DNA from: Aeromonas simiae
GTDB taxonomy: Bacteria; Pseudomonadota; Gammaproteobacteria; Enterobacterales; Aeromonadaceae
Direction of reading: 5' to 3'
DNA: 64,000 bases
NCBI RefSeq assembly: GCF_000820125.1
Contig: NZ_CDBY01000007.1
Span: 117,665-181,664, forward strand
This document shows, piece by piece, positions 10,361-21,511 of the stretch. The position numbers were made by a program, and so were the translations under genes. Each line of letters begins with the position of its first letter. Position 1 is the first letter of the stretch. A model generated the notes under the pieces. That model saw only the letters and a program-made list of their open reading frames with translations. It was not told the DNA's origin and made no database searches.

Positions 10361-11545
10361 ATGTCTGCCCATCACTACGACATCGCCATCGTCGGCGGCG
10401 GCATGAGTGGCGCCTGTCTCGCCCTCGCCCTGTCGCGCCTCTCGCTTACGGTGGCCCTGATTGAGGCGACACCGCCCGATTCATCCCGTCATCCCGCCTT
10501 CGATGCCCGCGCCATTGCCTTGTCGGCCGGCTCGGTACAGGCGCTGGAGCGCCACGGGATCTGGCCCTCCCTGGCCCCCTTGTGCGAGCCCATCACCCAC
10601 ATCCATGTCTCGGACGCGGGACACCTCGGCCAGGCACATCTGAGTGCCGCCGAATATCACCTGCCGGCACTGGGCCAGGTGATCGAGCTCTCCGGCGCCG
10701 GCCTGGCGTTGCAGGCGCGGCTCGCCAGCGCCCCCGGCATCACCCTCTATTGCCCGATGAGCCTGAAGGCGGTGCAGCCGGAAGAGACCCGCGTCAACCT
10801 AACGCTGAGCGATGGGCGTTCACTGACGGCGGGGTTGCTGGTGGCAGCCGACGGCGGTCACTCCTTCGTGCGCGAGGCGCTGAAGATCCCCGCCGAGCGC
10901 CACGACTTTGGCGAGAGCGCGGTGATTGCCACGGTCAAGACGGCAGAGGCGCCCGGCGGCAGGGCTTTCGAGCGCTTCACCGCCGGCGGCCCGCTGGCCC
11001 TGCTGCCGATGCAGGAGGGGCTCTCCTCCCTGGTGTGGAGCGTGCCACGGGCACAGGCCGACGCCTTGGCCGCCCTGCCGGATGGCGCGTTTCTGGCCGC
11101 CTTGCAGCGCGCCTTTGGGTGGCGCCTCGGGCGCATCGAGCAGACCGGCGTGCGTCATGTCTACCCGCTCATCATGACCCAGGTCTCCTGGCCGGTGGCG
11201 CAGCGTACCGTCTTACTGGGGAATGCCGCTCACCTGCTGCACCCCATAGCAGGGCAGGGCTTTAACCTCGGTATGCGTGACATCGATGTGCTGGTGCGCA
11301 CCGTGGCAGAGGCGTTGGCGGCAGGGGACGATCCCGGCAGCCATGCGGTACTGCGCCGTTACTGGCAGCAGCGTAGGGACGATCAGGCGCGCACCGTCTG
11401 GCTCACCAGTTCGCTGGCCCAGCTCTTTTCCAATGACGATCTCCCCCTGGTGGCCGGGCGCAACTTGATCTTGACCCTGATGGGGCGCTGCCAGGCCCTC
11501 AAGGCGCCGCTGGCACGGCAAACCCTCGGGTTTGGCTCCCTCTGA
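10361..11545 (+). CDS. ubiH: 2-octaprenyl-6-methoxyphenol hydroxylase UbiH
   Basis: A 394-residue class A flavoprotein monooxygenase. The FAD dinucleotide motif IAIVGGGMSGACLAL is at residues 8-22, the DG motif (LLVAADGGHSFVRE) near 165, and the second FAD motif VLLGNAAHLLHPIAGQGFNLGMRD near 285-308. UbiH hydroxylates ring carbon C1 in ubiquinone synthesis at the inner membrane. The ATG at 10361 (MSAHHYDIAIVGGG) is preferred over an upstream start in the same frame. The neighbour ubiI encodes a paralogue, and the pair matches the E. coli ubiH-ubiI order; assignment to UbiH rather than another Ubi hydroxylase rests partly on this position. Confidence 0.92.
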   Translation: MSAHHYDIAIVGGGMSGACLALALSRLSLTVALIEATPPDSSRHPAFDARAIALSAGSVQALERHGIWPSLAPLCEPITHIHVSDAGHLGQAHLSAAEYHLPALGQVIELSGAGLALQARLASAPGITLYCPMSLKAVQPEETRVNLTLSDGRSLTAGLLVAADGGHSFVREALKIPAERHDFGESAVIATVKTAEAPGGRAFERFTAGGPLALLPMQEGLSSLVWSVPRAQADALAALPDGAFLAALQRAFGWRLGRIEQTGVRHVYPLIMTQVSWPVAQRTVLLGNAAHLLHPIAGQGFNLGMRDIDVLVRTVAEALAAGDDPGSHAVLRRYWQQRRDDQARTVWLTSSLAQLFSNDDLPLVAGRNLILTLMGRCQALKAPLARQTLGFGSL

Positions 11546-11573
11546 CTTACGACTTCCGAGACAAGGAATCCCC

Positions 11574-12788
11574 ATGCAGACATTCGATCTCATCATCAAC
11601 GGCGGCGGCATGGTCGGCCTGGCACTGGCGGGCGCCCTCAAGGAGAGCGGGCTGCGTATCGCCATCATAGAGGGGCAGCTCCCCTCGGCCGAGTTTGGCC
11701 CGCTGGCCGATAACCGGGTCAGTGCCTTAAGTCTGGCCAGCCAGCGGTTGCTGGAGCGGCTGCACGCCTGGCAGGGGATCGCTGCGCGTCGCCTGCAAGC
11801 CTATCGCCAGATGGAGGTGTGGGAGAAAGACAGCTTCGGGCGCATCAATTTTGATGCCGCCGAGCTGCGTCGCCCGGATCTCGGCCATATCGTCGAGAAC
11901 CGGGTGATCCAGTTGGCCCTGCTCGAGGCGCTGGAGGGGGCGGACAACATCACCCTGATCACCCCGGCACGGGCCAGCTCGCTACAGGTGGGGGCATCTG
12001 GCGCCGTACTGCTGCTCGACGATGGTCGGGTTCTGTGTGGCAAGCTGGTGGTGGCGGCCGATGGCGCCCACTCCTGGCTGCGCCGGCAGGCCGATATTCC
12101 CCTGACCAGCTGGGACTACGGCCATCACGCCCTGGTGGCGACGGTGCGTTGCCAGGAGCCTCACGGGGCTGTAGCGCGTCAGATCTTCACCCCCGAAGGG
12201 CCGCTCGCCTTCCTGCCCTTGTGGGATGAGCACACCTGCTCCATCGTCTGGTCACTGCCGCCGGCCCGTGCCGAACGGTTGATGGCGTGTGATGCGGCGC
12301 AATTCAACCGTGCCCTGACGGCGGCGTTCGACGGTCGGCTGGGGTTGTGCGAGGTGCAGGGCGAGCGTAGCGCCATTGCACTGACTGCCCGTTTCGCCCG
12401 CGATTTTGCCCGTGAGCGGGTGGCGCTGATAGGGGATGCGGCCCACACCATCCACCCGTTGGCAGGGCAGGGGGTCAACCTCGGGCTGCTCGATGCCGCC
12501 GCGTTGGCCGAGCAGATCCTGGCCGTGCTGGCGCGAGGGGGGGATATCGGCCGGCTCGAGAACCTGCGCCCTTACGAGCGCTGGCGCAAGACCGAGGCCG
12601 CCCGCATGCTGGCGGCGATGGAGGGGCTCAAGCGTCTGTTTGCCGGTCAGCATCCGCTCAAGAAGCTGATCCGCGGTGTGGGGCTGCTGGCCACCGACTG
12701 GGCGACTCCGCTCAAGGCGCACTTCATCCTGGCGGCGATGGGGCTGGAGGGGGAGTTACCCGCCTTGGTCAGGGATGAAAAAATCTAA
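11574..12788 (+). CDS. ubiI: 2-octaprenylphenol hydroxylase UbiI (VisC)
   Basis: A 404-residue FAD monooxygenase, homologous to the preceding UbiH. It shows LIINGGGMVGLALA near the N terminus, VVAADGAHSWLRRQ, and VALIGDAAHTIHPLAGQGVNLGLLD for FAD binding. UbiI hydroxylates C5 of the ubiquinone ring. The start is the ATG at 11574 (MQTFDLIINGGG), preceded by AAGGAA, 28 bp after the ubiH stop. A clear terminator follows, so the ygfB-ubiH-ubiI transcript is separated from gcv. Confidence 0.92.
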   Translation: MQTFDLIINGGGMVGLALAGALKESGLRIAIIEGQLPSAEFGPLADNRVSALSLASQRLLERLHAWQGIAARRLQAYRQMEVWEKDSFGRINFDAAELRRPDLGHIVENRVIQLALLEALEGADNITLITPARASSLQVGASGAVLLLDDGRVLCGKLVVAADGAHSWLRRQADIPLTSWDYGHHALVATVRCQEPHGAVARQIFTPEGPLAFLPLWDEHTCSIVWSLPPARAERLMACDAAQFNRALTAAFDGRLGLCEVQGERSAIALTARFARDFARERVALIGDAAHTIHPLAGQGVNLGLLDAAALAEQILAVLARGGDIGRLENLRPYERWRKTEAARMLAAMEGLKRLFAGQHPLKKLIRGVGLLATDWATPLKAHFILAAMGLEGELPALVRDEKI

Positions 12789-12826
12789 TAAAACAGGCAT
12801 GAAGGCCAAAAAAAACTAATGTGGAG

Positions 12827-12864
12827 AGGCTGTCAGGCTCATCGAGTCGGCAGCCTTTTGTTTT
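12827..12864 (+). terminator. intrinsic terminator after ubiI
   Basis: AGGCTGTC pairs with GGCAGCCT (one G-T pair) and is followed by TTTGTTTT, 38 bp downstream of ubiI. Confidence 0.85.
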
Positions 12865-12871
12865 ACAAGTA

Positions 12872-12887
12872 ACGCAAACGTTTTTAA
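12872..12887 (+). promoter_or_regulatory. PurR-like operator in the gcv leader
   Basis: ACGCAAACGTTTTTAA matches the 5' twelve bases of the PurR consensus ACGCAAACGTTTNCNT exactly and departs only at its tail. In E. coli the gcv operon is repressed by PurR, since glycine cleavage feeds one-carbon units into purines, so the site fits its neighbour gcvT, 258 bp downstream. Confidence 0.6.
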
Positions 12888-12909
12888 ATAAAATGTGACG
12901 AAGCAGTGA

Positions 12910-12953
12910 AATCTGGTTTTTCATGTTGCAAAGGGTCGGTGCAATCTGGTTTT
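12910..12953 (+). repeat. AATCTGGTTTT direct repeat in the gcv upstream region
   Basis: The 11-mer AATCTGGTTTT occurs at 12910-12920 and again at 12943-12953. The start-to-start spacing of 33 bp is about three helical turns, so a protein could contact both on one DNA face. GcvA is a candidate because it activates gcv in E. coli from upstream sites, but its consensus was not verified. Confidence 0.5.
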
Positions 12954-13048
12954 CTCACTACCGATAGCGTCACGCGACAGGGTGATGCGGGGGCCATGGA
13001 TTAGTTTTTTTTGAGAATGGCTCGGTTCTACCGGATCCTGCCTTGGCC

Positions 13049-13054
13049 TATAAT
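13049..13054 (+). promoter_or_regulatory. probable -10 element of the gcvT promoter
   Basis: A perfect TATAAT at 13049-13054. The position 17 bp upstream (TTCTAC at 13026) is a poor -35 match, which is typical of a promoter that needs an activator. The transcript would carry a leader of about 85 nt before the gcvT start. Confidence 0.5.
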
Positions 13055-13144
13055 CCGCCCCATTCAAGGATCCGGCCCCTCCGGCATGCCGCCTCAGGGG
13101 AGTGGCCCATCCCGCCCGCAGGGCGGAGCGCAAGGAAAAGTGAG

Positions 13145-14242
13145 ATGACCCAGAAAACCGTTCTGCATCCCAAGCATTTGGAAGCCGGGGCCAAGATGGT
13201 CGACTTTCACGGTTGGGAGATGCCCATCAACTACGGCTCCCAGATTGAGGAGCACCATGCGGTGCGCCAACATGCCGGCATGTTCGATGTCTCCCACATG
13301 ACCATCGTCGATCTGCACGGCGAACGGGTCAAAGCCTTCCTGCAATACCTGCTGGCTAACGATGTGGCCAAGCTGACCGACGCCGGCAAGGCCCTCTACA
13401 GCGGCATGCTCACCCCGGAGGGGGGGGTCATCGATGACCTCATCGTCTATTACCTGACCGACACCTTCTATCGCCTGGTGGTCAACTCGGCCACCCGCGA
13501 CAAGGATCTCGCCTGGATTAACCGCCACGCGGCCGACTTCGCCGTGACCGTCACCGAGCGCCCGGAGCTGGCGATGATCGCGGTGCAGGGGCCTGAGGCC
13601 AAGCTCAAGGTGGCGACCCTATTAAGCCCGATGCAGCGTGCCACCATCGTCGGTATGAAGCCCTTCTATGGCGTGCAGGCGGGCGATCTCTTCATCGCCA
13701 CCACAGGGTATACCGGCGAAGAGGGCTATGAGATCGTGCTGCCCGAGGCCAAGGCGGGCGAGCTGTGGCAGGCTCTGCTGGATGCGGGGGTCGCCCCGTG
13801 CGGTCTGGGGGCGCGCGACACCCTGCGCCTCGAGGCGGGGATGAACCTCTACGGTCAGGACATGGACGAGTTGGTCTCGCCGCTTGCCGCCAACATGGCC
13901 TGGACCATCGCCTGGGAGCCGCAGGATCGCGATTTCATCGGCCGCGCCGCGCTCGAGGCCCAGCAGGCCGCCGCCGATCAGCCCAAGCTGGTGGGGCTGG
14001 TGATGGAAGAGAAGGGGGTGCTGCGCGCCGGCATGCCGGTGACCTTCACCGGTGCCAACGGCGAGCCGCGCGAGGGGGTGATCACCTCCGGCACCTTCTC
14101 GCCGACCCTGGGACTCTCCATCGCCCTGGCCCGCGTTCCGCGCGATATCGGGAAAAGCGCCCAGGTTGAAGTTCGCAAGAAATGGGTGACCGTTGCCGTC
14201 ACCAAACCGGCCTTTGTGCGCAACGGCCAGAAAATCATCTGA
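13145..14242 (+). CDS. gcvT: glycine cleavage system T protein (aminomethyltransferase)
   Basis: A 365-residue tetrahydrofolate-dependent aminomethyltransferase. It takes the aminomethyl group from lipoyl-GcvH, releases ammonia and forms 5,10-methylene-THF. Family landmarks are [20 protein letters not shown] at the N terminus, [16 protein letters not shown] and [16 protein letters not shown] (folate and active-site region), plus a C-terminal barrel domain with [12 protein letters not shown]. The ATG at 13145 has AAGGAAAAG upstream. It is first in the gcvT-gcvH-gcvP series, the E. coli order. Confidence 0.97.
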   Translation: MTQKTVLHPKHLEAGAKMVDFHGWEMPINYGSQIEEHHAVRQHAGMFDVSHMTIVDLHGERVKAFLQYLLANDVAKLTDAGKALYSGMLTPEGGVIDDLIVYYLTDTFYRLVVNSATRDKDLAWINRHAADFAVTVTERPELAMIAVQGPEAKLKVATLLSPMQRATIVGMKPFYGVQAGDLFIATTGYTGEEGYEIVLPEAKAGELWQALLDAGVAPCGLGARDTLRLEAGMNLYGQDMDELVSPLAANMAWTIAWEPQDRDFIGRAALEAQQAAADQPKLVGLVMEEKGVLRAGMPVTFTGANGEPREGVITSGTFSPTLGLSIALARVPRDIGKSAQVEVRKKWVTVAVTKPAFVRNGQKII

Positions 14243-14268
14243 TTCAAGAGAATGAAGGAAGCAGCAAA

Positions 14269-14658
14269 ATGAGCCATATCCCGAGCGAATTGAAGTATGC
14301 CACCTCCCACGAGTGGATCCGCGTCGAGGCCAACGGTGAGGCCGTGGTCGGCATTACCGAACACGCCCAGGAGCTGTTGGGTGACATGGTCTTCGTCGAT
14401 CTGCCCGAGCTGGGCAAGCAGGTGAGCGCCGGTGACGACTGCGCCGTGGCCGAATCGGTCAAGGCCGCCTCCGACATCTACTCCCCGGTGAGCGGCGAGA
14501 TCGTCGCCATCAACGAGGAGCTGGAGGGCAGCCCCGAGCTGGTCAATTCCGACCCTTACGGCGCCGGCTGGTTGTTCCGCATCAAGCTCGACGACGCCGG
14601 CGAGCTGGCCAACCTGCTCGATGCCGACGGCTACCAGAACGTGGTGGATGAAGAGTGA
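14269..14658 (+). CDS. gcvH: glycine cleavage system H protein (lipoyl carrier)
   Basis: A 129-residue lipoyl-domain protein that shuttles the aminomethyl intermediate between GcvP and GcvT and the reduced lipoyl group to the L protein. The lipoylated lysine is K65 in [13 protein letters not shown], the same residue number as in E. coli. The start ATG at 14269 ([16 protein letters not shown]) follows an AAGGAA ribosome binding site, 26 bp after gcvT. An intrinsic terminator sits directly behind it, before gcvP. Confidence 0.97.
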   Translation: MSHIPSELKYATSHEWIRVEANGEAVVGITEHAQELLGDMVFVDLPELGKQVSAGDDCAVAESVKAASDIYSPVSGEIVAINEELEGSPELVNSDPYGAGWLFRIKLDDAGELANLLDADGYQNVVDEE

Positions 14659-14667
14659 TGACCCTTG

Positions 14668-14694
14668 AGGCCCTGCCAGTGCGGGGCCTTTTTG
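14668..14694 (+). terminator. intrinsic terminator between gcvH and gcvP
   Basis: AGGCCCT pairs with GGGGCCT, followed by TTTTTG, 10 bp after the gcvH stop. It would separate or attenuate gcvP expression within what is otherwise an operon. Confidence 0.7.
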
Positions 14695-14754
14695 TATCTC
14701 TCGGTGCTGCCCATCCAGCACCCGGCTTGCCACACAAAACACGAACATGAGTGA

Positions 14755-14781
14755 CACCGCACTACCTGTGGCAGTGCGGTG
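14755..14781 (+). other. hairpin directly upstream of the gcvP ribosome binding site
   Basis: CACCGCAC (14755-14762) and GTGCGGTG (14774-14781) form a perfect 8-bp stem with an 11-nt loop. It ends 10 nt before the AAGGAAGAG ribosome binding site of gcvP. No T run follows, so it is not a terminator. Confidence 0.55.
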
Positions 14782-14805
14782 GCAATAACAAGGAAGAGAA
14801 GGCAA

Positions 14806-17679
<2,874 letters not shown>

Positions 17680-17698
17680 GGCCTCAATGGCCAATAGC

Positions 17699-17729
17699 AG
17701 AGGGCGCCCCGAGGGGTGCTCTCTTTTTG
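17699..17729 (+). terminator. intrinsic terminator after gcvP
   Basis: AGAGGGCGCCCC pairs with GGGGTGCTCTCT (12 bp, two G-T pairs, GA loop) and is followed by TTTTTG. Confidence 0.88.
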
Positions 17730-17912
17730 AGTCCGACGTTATTTACAGGCCGTCAAAAATTCAGGTGTGGCTCACAGAAAAAAGGCGGTAAAAGACGCCC
17801 CAAATCTGTACGGAAACTACGCAATTGAATCCTTACCACCATGATAGGATTAGTCTTACCTTCACAAGCAGTATAAAATCTGTCGTCCCAAGGAAGACGG
17901 GGGGCGTGGGTC

Positions 17913-17930
17913 ATTTGACGCATGTCAAAT
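17913..17930. promoter_or_regulatory. FNR-family-like dyad upstream of the polysaccharide cluster
   Basis: ATTTGAC-GCAT-GTCAAAT is a perfect inverted repeat with 7-bp arms and a 4-bp centre. Its core TTGAC-N4-GTCAA has the spacing of FNR/Anr boxes (TTGAT-N4-ATCAA) with one change per half. It lies 173 bp before rmlB and about 85 bp before the JUMPstart. The rest of the 17730-18014 stretch holds no gene. Confidence 0.4.
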
Positions 17931-18014
17931 CGCTGTTTACAGCACGGGGAACAATGAACTGGTTTCATCAGGAGCTTCTATGAAGCAAAGCCAGTCGGAC
18001 AATCGGGTTAGCGT

Positions 18015-18053
18015 CAGCATGTTGGAAGCTGTAATCCAAGGGCGGTAGCCTTG
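18015..18053 (+). promoter_or_regulatory. JUMPstart element with ops site (RfaH recruitment)
   Basis: The stretch follows the JUMPstart pattern found before polysaccharide operons, with GAAGCTGTAATCCAAG in the middle and the ops core GGCGGTAGC at 18041-18049. RNA polymerase pauses at ops, where RfaH loads and suppresses termination through long surface-polysaccharide operons. It lies 50 bp before rmlB, consistent with one long transcript through the cluster. Confidence 0.85.
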
Positions 18054-18102
18054 TCTTTACGTTCTTTTTTGTTGTTTATTTGTTCAATTGGTCTGTGTCT
18101 GC

Positions 18103-19131
18103 ATGAAGATTCTTGTTACTGGTGGTGCTGGCTTCATCGGCTCTGCCGTCATTCGGCATATTATCCGTACGACGGATGACACTGTAGTGAATGTGGATAA
18201 GTTAACCTATGCCGCAAATCTTGCTGCGTTGGAAGAGGCGGCTAGCGACCCTCGTTATGCCTTCGAGCAGGTGGATATTTGTGATCATGCTGAGATGAGT
18301 CGCGTGTTGCGCCAGCATCAGCCGGATGCTGTGATGCACTTGGCGGCGGAAAGCCACGTCGATCGCTCTATCTCTGGGCCTGCCAGTTTCATTCAGACCA
18401 ACATTGTTGGAACTTATACCTTGCTCGAAGCTGTACGTACTTACTGGGCAAGTCTTGATGAAACGAAACAGAGTGCTTTTCGTTTTCTGCACGTGTCGAC
18501 CGATGAAGTCTATGGAGATTTACCGCATCCTGATGATGCTCCTGCTGGAACTGAACTGCCCAAGTTTACCGAAGAGAGCAACTACAACCCCAGTAGCCCC
18601 TATTCAGCATCTAAAGCGGCCAGCGATCATCTGGTTAAAGCATGGCACCGGACTTATGGGATACCGGTATTGATCTCTCATTGCTCGAACAATTACGGGC
18701 CATATCAACATCCGGAAAAGCTGATTCCGATGGTGATCAAGAATGCACTGGAAGGAAAACCGATCCCTGTTTATGGCAAGGGAAACCAGATTCGGGACTG
18801 GCTTTATGTTGAAGACCATGCCACCGCGCTTTACCGGCTCGTGGAGAAAGGAACGGTCGGCGAAACCTACAATATTGGTGGTCGTAATGAGGTGAAGAAT
18901 CTCGAGCTGGTTAATATAATTTGTAATCAACTTGATCAACTTGTTCCGAAAAAAACATCCTATAAAAATCAAATAGTCCATGTAACAGATCGCCCTGGTC
19001 ATGATCTCCGTTACTCGATCAACACAGAAAAAATCGTGTCGGAATTAAAATGGTTACCGCGACAAGATTTTGTCTCTCTGGTATATAAGACAACGGCTGA
19101 ATGTGTGGGTGACATTACAGATAGTAATTGA
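18103..19131 (+). CDS. rmlB: dTDP-glucose 4,6-dehydratase RmlB with diverged C-terminal tail
   Basis: A 342-residue short-chain dehydrogenase of the RmlB/RffG type that forms dTDP-4-keto-6-deoxyglucose. The NAD motif GGAGFIG (residues 7-13), [20 protein letters not shown] and [14 protein letters not shown] (YxxxK) are all standard. The end is unusual: after [11 protein letters not shown] the usual W-P-ETFESGIRKTV-WYL tail is replaced by [19 protein letters not shown], and base composition turns AT-rich from about 18910. This suggests a recombination junction in the 3' part. The partners rmlD and rmlC lie 20 kb away and rmlA is missing. The ATG at 18103 has a weak ribosome binding site. Confidence 0.9.
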   Translation: MKILVTGGAGFIGSAVIRHIIRTTDDTVVNVDKLTYAANLAALEEAASDPRYAFEQVDICDHAEMSRVLRQHQPDAVMHLAAESHVDRSISGPASFIQTNIVGTYTLLEAVRTYWASLDETKQSAFRFLHVSTDEVYGDLPHPDDAPAGTELPKFTEESNYNPSSPYSASKAASDHLVKAWHRTYGIPVLISHCSNNYGPYQHPEKLIPMVIKNALEGKPIPVYGKGNQIRDWLYVEDHATALYRLVEKGTVGETYNIGGRNEVKNLELVNIICNQLDQLVPKKTSYKNQIVHVTDRPGHDLRYSINTEKIVSELKWLPRQDFVSLVYKTTAECVGDITDSN

Positions 19132-19163
19132 CGACCTGATAAAATCACATATTGGTATATAAG

Positions 19164-20357
19164 ATGAAAAACAACATATTATCTCTTATCGGAAGAAACA
19201 AAGACCTGTTTGTTGATGATATAAGCAGGAATGAGAAAGAGTTATCTGATATTGTCAGCCAGTCACGTTTTCTTGTATTGGGTGGGGCTGGTTCCATTGG
19301 ACAGGCGGTAACCAAGGAAATTTTTAAAAGAAAACCTCTCAAGTTACATGTAGTTGATATCAGCGAAAACAATATGGTTGAGCTGGTGCGCGATATTCGC
19401 AGCTCATTTGGCTATATTGATGGTGATTTTCAAACTTTCGCATTGGACATCGGTTCTGTTGAGTATGACGCCTTCATCAAGGCTGACGGGGCCTACGATT
19501 ATGTGCTGAACCTATCGGCGCTAAAGCATGTCCGCAGCGAGAAAGATCCCTTCACACTGATGCGGATGATTGATGTCAACGTATTTAATACAGACAAGAC
19601 GATTGCCCAGTCAATCGGCGCCGGGGTCAAGAAGTATTTCTGTGTTTCGACCGACAAGGCAGCTAACCCGGTGAATATGATGGGGGCTTCCAAGCGCATC
19701 ATGGAGATGTTCCTGATGCGCCGTAGTGAACAGATTACTATTTCTACCGCTCGTTTTGCCAACGTCGCATTCTCTGACGGCTCATTGCTGCATGGTTTTA
19801 ATCAGCGTTTACAAAAACGCCAGCCTATTGTTGCACCAAACGACATCAAGCGTTACTTCGTGACGCCTCAGGAATCGGGTGAACTATGCCTGATGTCGTG
19901 CATTTTTGGTGAAAATCGAGATATTTTCTTCCCGAAATTGAGTGAAGCACTCCACCTCATTACATTTGCCGAGATTGCGGTGAAATATCTTGAGCAGCAG
20001 GGCTATAAGCCTTACCTGTGCCAGGATGAAGATGAAGCAAGGGCCATGATGGCTACTTTACCTGAGAAGGGCATGTGGCCGTGCCTCTTCACTGAAAGCG
20101 ACACAACTGGGGAGAAGGACTTTGAAGAGTTCTTCACCGAGAATGAAGTCTTGGATATGGCACGTTTTGAAAATTTGGGGGTTATAAAAAATGAACCTAC
20201 CTATCAAAATGATCTGCTTGAGCACTTTGAACAGACCATTAAGTTGATGAAAGATACCCGCCAATGGGAAAAGAAAGAGATTGTCGAGCTGTTCTTCACT
20301 ATGATCCCTGACTTTGGCCATAAAGAAACTGGCAAATACCTAGATAGCAAGATGTAA
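19164..20357 (+). CDS. legB: nucleotide-sugar 4,6-dehydratase of the legionaminic acid pathway (LegB role)
   Basis: A 397-residue protein of the polysaccharide-biosynthesis dehydratase family (the FlaA1/WbpM/FnlA group). The nucleotide motif LVLGGAGSIGQAV is at about residue 40, LNLSALKHVRSEKDP follows, and STDKAANPVNMMGASKRIMEMF carries the methionine-for-tyrosine active site with lysine. An acidic C-terminal part of about 100 residues is extra to the short FlaA1 enzymes. By position directly before LegC it should make the 4-keto-6-deoxy-HexNAc that LegC aminates. Whether the sugar is UDP- or GDP-linked cannot be read from the sequence; the PtmE gene in the cluster favours GDP. The symbol is by role. 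Confidence 0.75.
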   Translation: MKNNILSLIGRNKDLFVDDISRNEKELSDIVSQSRFLVLGGAGSIGQAVTKEIFKRKPLKLHVVDISENNMVELVRDIRSSFGYIDGDFQTFALDIGSVEYDAFIKADGAYDYVLNLSALKHVRSEKDPFTLMRMIDVNVFNTDKTIAQSIGAGVKKYFCVSTDKAANPVNMMGASKRIMEMFLMRRSEQITISTARFANVAFSDGSLLHGFNQRLQKRQPIVAPNDIKRYFVTPQESGELCLMSCIFGENRDIFFPKLSEALHLITFAEIAVKYLEQQGYKPYLCQDEDEARAMMATLPEKGMWPCLFTESDTTGEKDFEEFFTENEVLDMARFENLGVIKNEPTYQNDLLEHFEQTIKLMKDTRQWEKKEIVELFFTMIPDFGHKETGKYLDSKM

Positions 20358-20366
20358 GGAGTCGGT

Positions 20367-21509
20367 GTGCATACTCAATTAATTCGCTTCATCCGCGATA
20401 CCTATAAAACCGATGATTTCATTCCATTGCATGCTCCTACCTTTGCCGGCAATGAACGCAAGTATGTTCTTGATACTTTGGACAGTACGTTTGTATCCAG
20501 TGTCGGCGCTTATGTAGAGCGGTTTGAGCAACAGATTGCCGATTTCACCGGAGCTGGACGCGCCGTAGCAACCATGAATGGAACGGCAGCTCTGCATATT
20601 GCGCTCTATATGGCAGGCGTTAAAGCGGGTGATCTGGTGATCACTCAACCGTTGACCTTTGTTGCGACCTGCAACGCCTTGCATCATATGGGGGCTGAGC
20701 CCGTCTTTGTCGATGTTTCCCGGCAGAGCCTGGGGCTGTGTCCTGTCGCGCTGGCTGATTGGCTGGCTGCCAATGCCCAACGTACCGAAAGCGGTTGTGT
20801 GCACAAGGCTAGTGGCCGTCCTCTGCGCGCCGCTGTACCGATGCACACCTTCGGGCACCCGGTAGAGCTGGATGAGCTGCAGGCCGTCTGCCGGGAGTGG
20901 AACATCGCCCTGGTGGAGGATGCGGCCGAGAGTCTCGGCTCTTTCTACAAGGGCAAACACACCGGTACCATCAGTGATTTTGCGGCCCTGAGCTTCAATG
21001 GCAACAAGATCATCACGACCGGAGGTGGTGGCATGGTGCTGTGTCGCGATGCTCAGCAAGGGGCTCGTGCCAAGCACATCACCACCACGGCCAAGGTGCC
21101 CCATCCGTTTGAATTCTATCACGACGAACCTGGCTTCAACTATCGTATGCCCAACCTAAATGCAGCGCTGGGTTGTGGGCAGATGGAAACATTGCCCCGT
21201 TTTCTCGAGCAAAAGCGGGCGCTGGCCATGCACTATGCCGAGTTCTTCAAAGATCAGCCGTGCCAATTTGTCACCGAGCCTTCCTATGGACGTTCCAATT
21301 ACTGGCTCAATGCGATTGTCTGTGAAGATCAAACCCAGCGGGATACGCTGTTGACCGAGCTAAACAAGGCAGGGGTCATGACACGTCCGGTCTGGAAACT
21401 GATGCACCGGCTGCCCATGTTCGCTCATGCCTTACGTGGAGAGCTGGGTAATGCCGAATGGCTCGAGGCCCATCTTATTAATCTGCCCAGTTCGCCAGCC
21501 GAGGTTTGA
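20367..21509 (+). CDS. legC: LegC-type sugar aminotransferase
   Basis: A 380-residue PLP-dependent aminotransferase of the DegT/DnrJ/EryC1 family. The PLP lysine is in SFNGNKIITTGGGG, with HTFGHPVELDEL and VEDAAESLGSFYKG being the phosphate and Asp regions. LegC converts the 4-keto sugar to the 4-amino sugar in legionaminic acid synthesis. The start is GTG at 20367, supported by AAGGAG 8 nt upstream. It ends just before legG and belongs to a tightly packed gene run in the order dehydratase-aminotransferase-epimerase-synthase. Confidence 0.88.
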   Translation: MHTQLIRFIRDTYKTDDFIPLHAPTFAGNERKYVLDTLDSTFVSSVGAYVERFEQQIADFTGAGRAVATMNGTAALHIALYMAGVKAGDLVITQPLTFVATCNALHHMGAEPVFVDVSRQSLGLCPVALADWLAANAQRTESGCVHKASGRPLRAAVPMHTFGHPVELDELQAVCREWNIALVEDAAESLGSFYKGKHTGTISDFAALSFNGNKIITTGGGGMVLCRDAQQGARAKHITTTAKVPHPFEFYHDEPGFNYRMPNLNAALGCGQMETLPRFLEQKRALAMHYAEFFKDQPCQFVTEPSYGRSNYWLNAIVCEDQTQRDTLLTELNKAGVMTRPVWKLMHRLPMFAHALRGELGNAEWLEAHLINLPSSPAEV

Positions 21510-21511
21510 GC

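Noticed and set aside
12865-13144. Glycine riboswitch before gcvT
   Set aside because: The conserved aptamer pattern known from Vibrio leaders could not be found; the GGAGAGGCTG at 12823 belongs to the ubiI terminator.
18103-19131. First cluster gene as the LegB dehydratase
   Set aside because: Its motifs ([28 protein letters not shown]) are those of RmlB, whereas the gene at 19164 adjoins legC and fits the dehydratase role.
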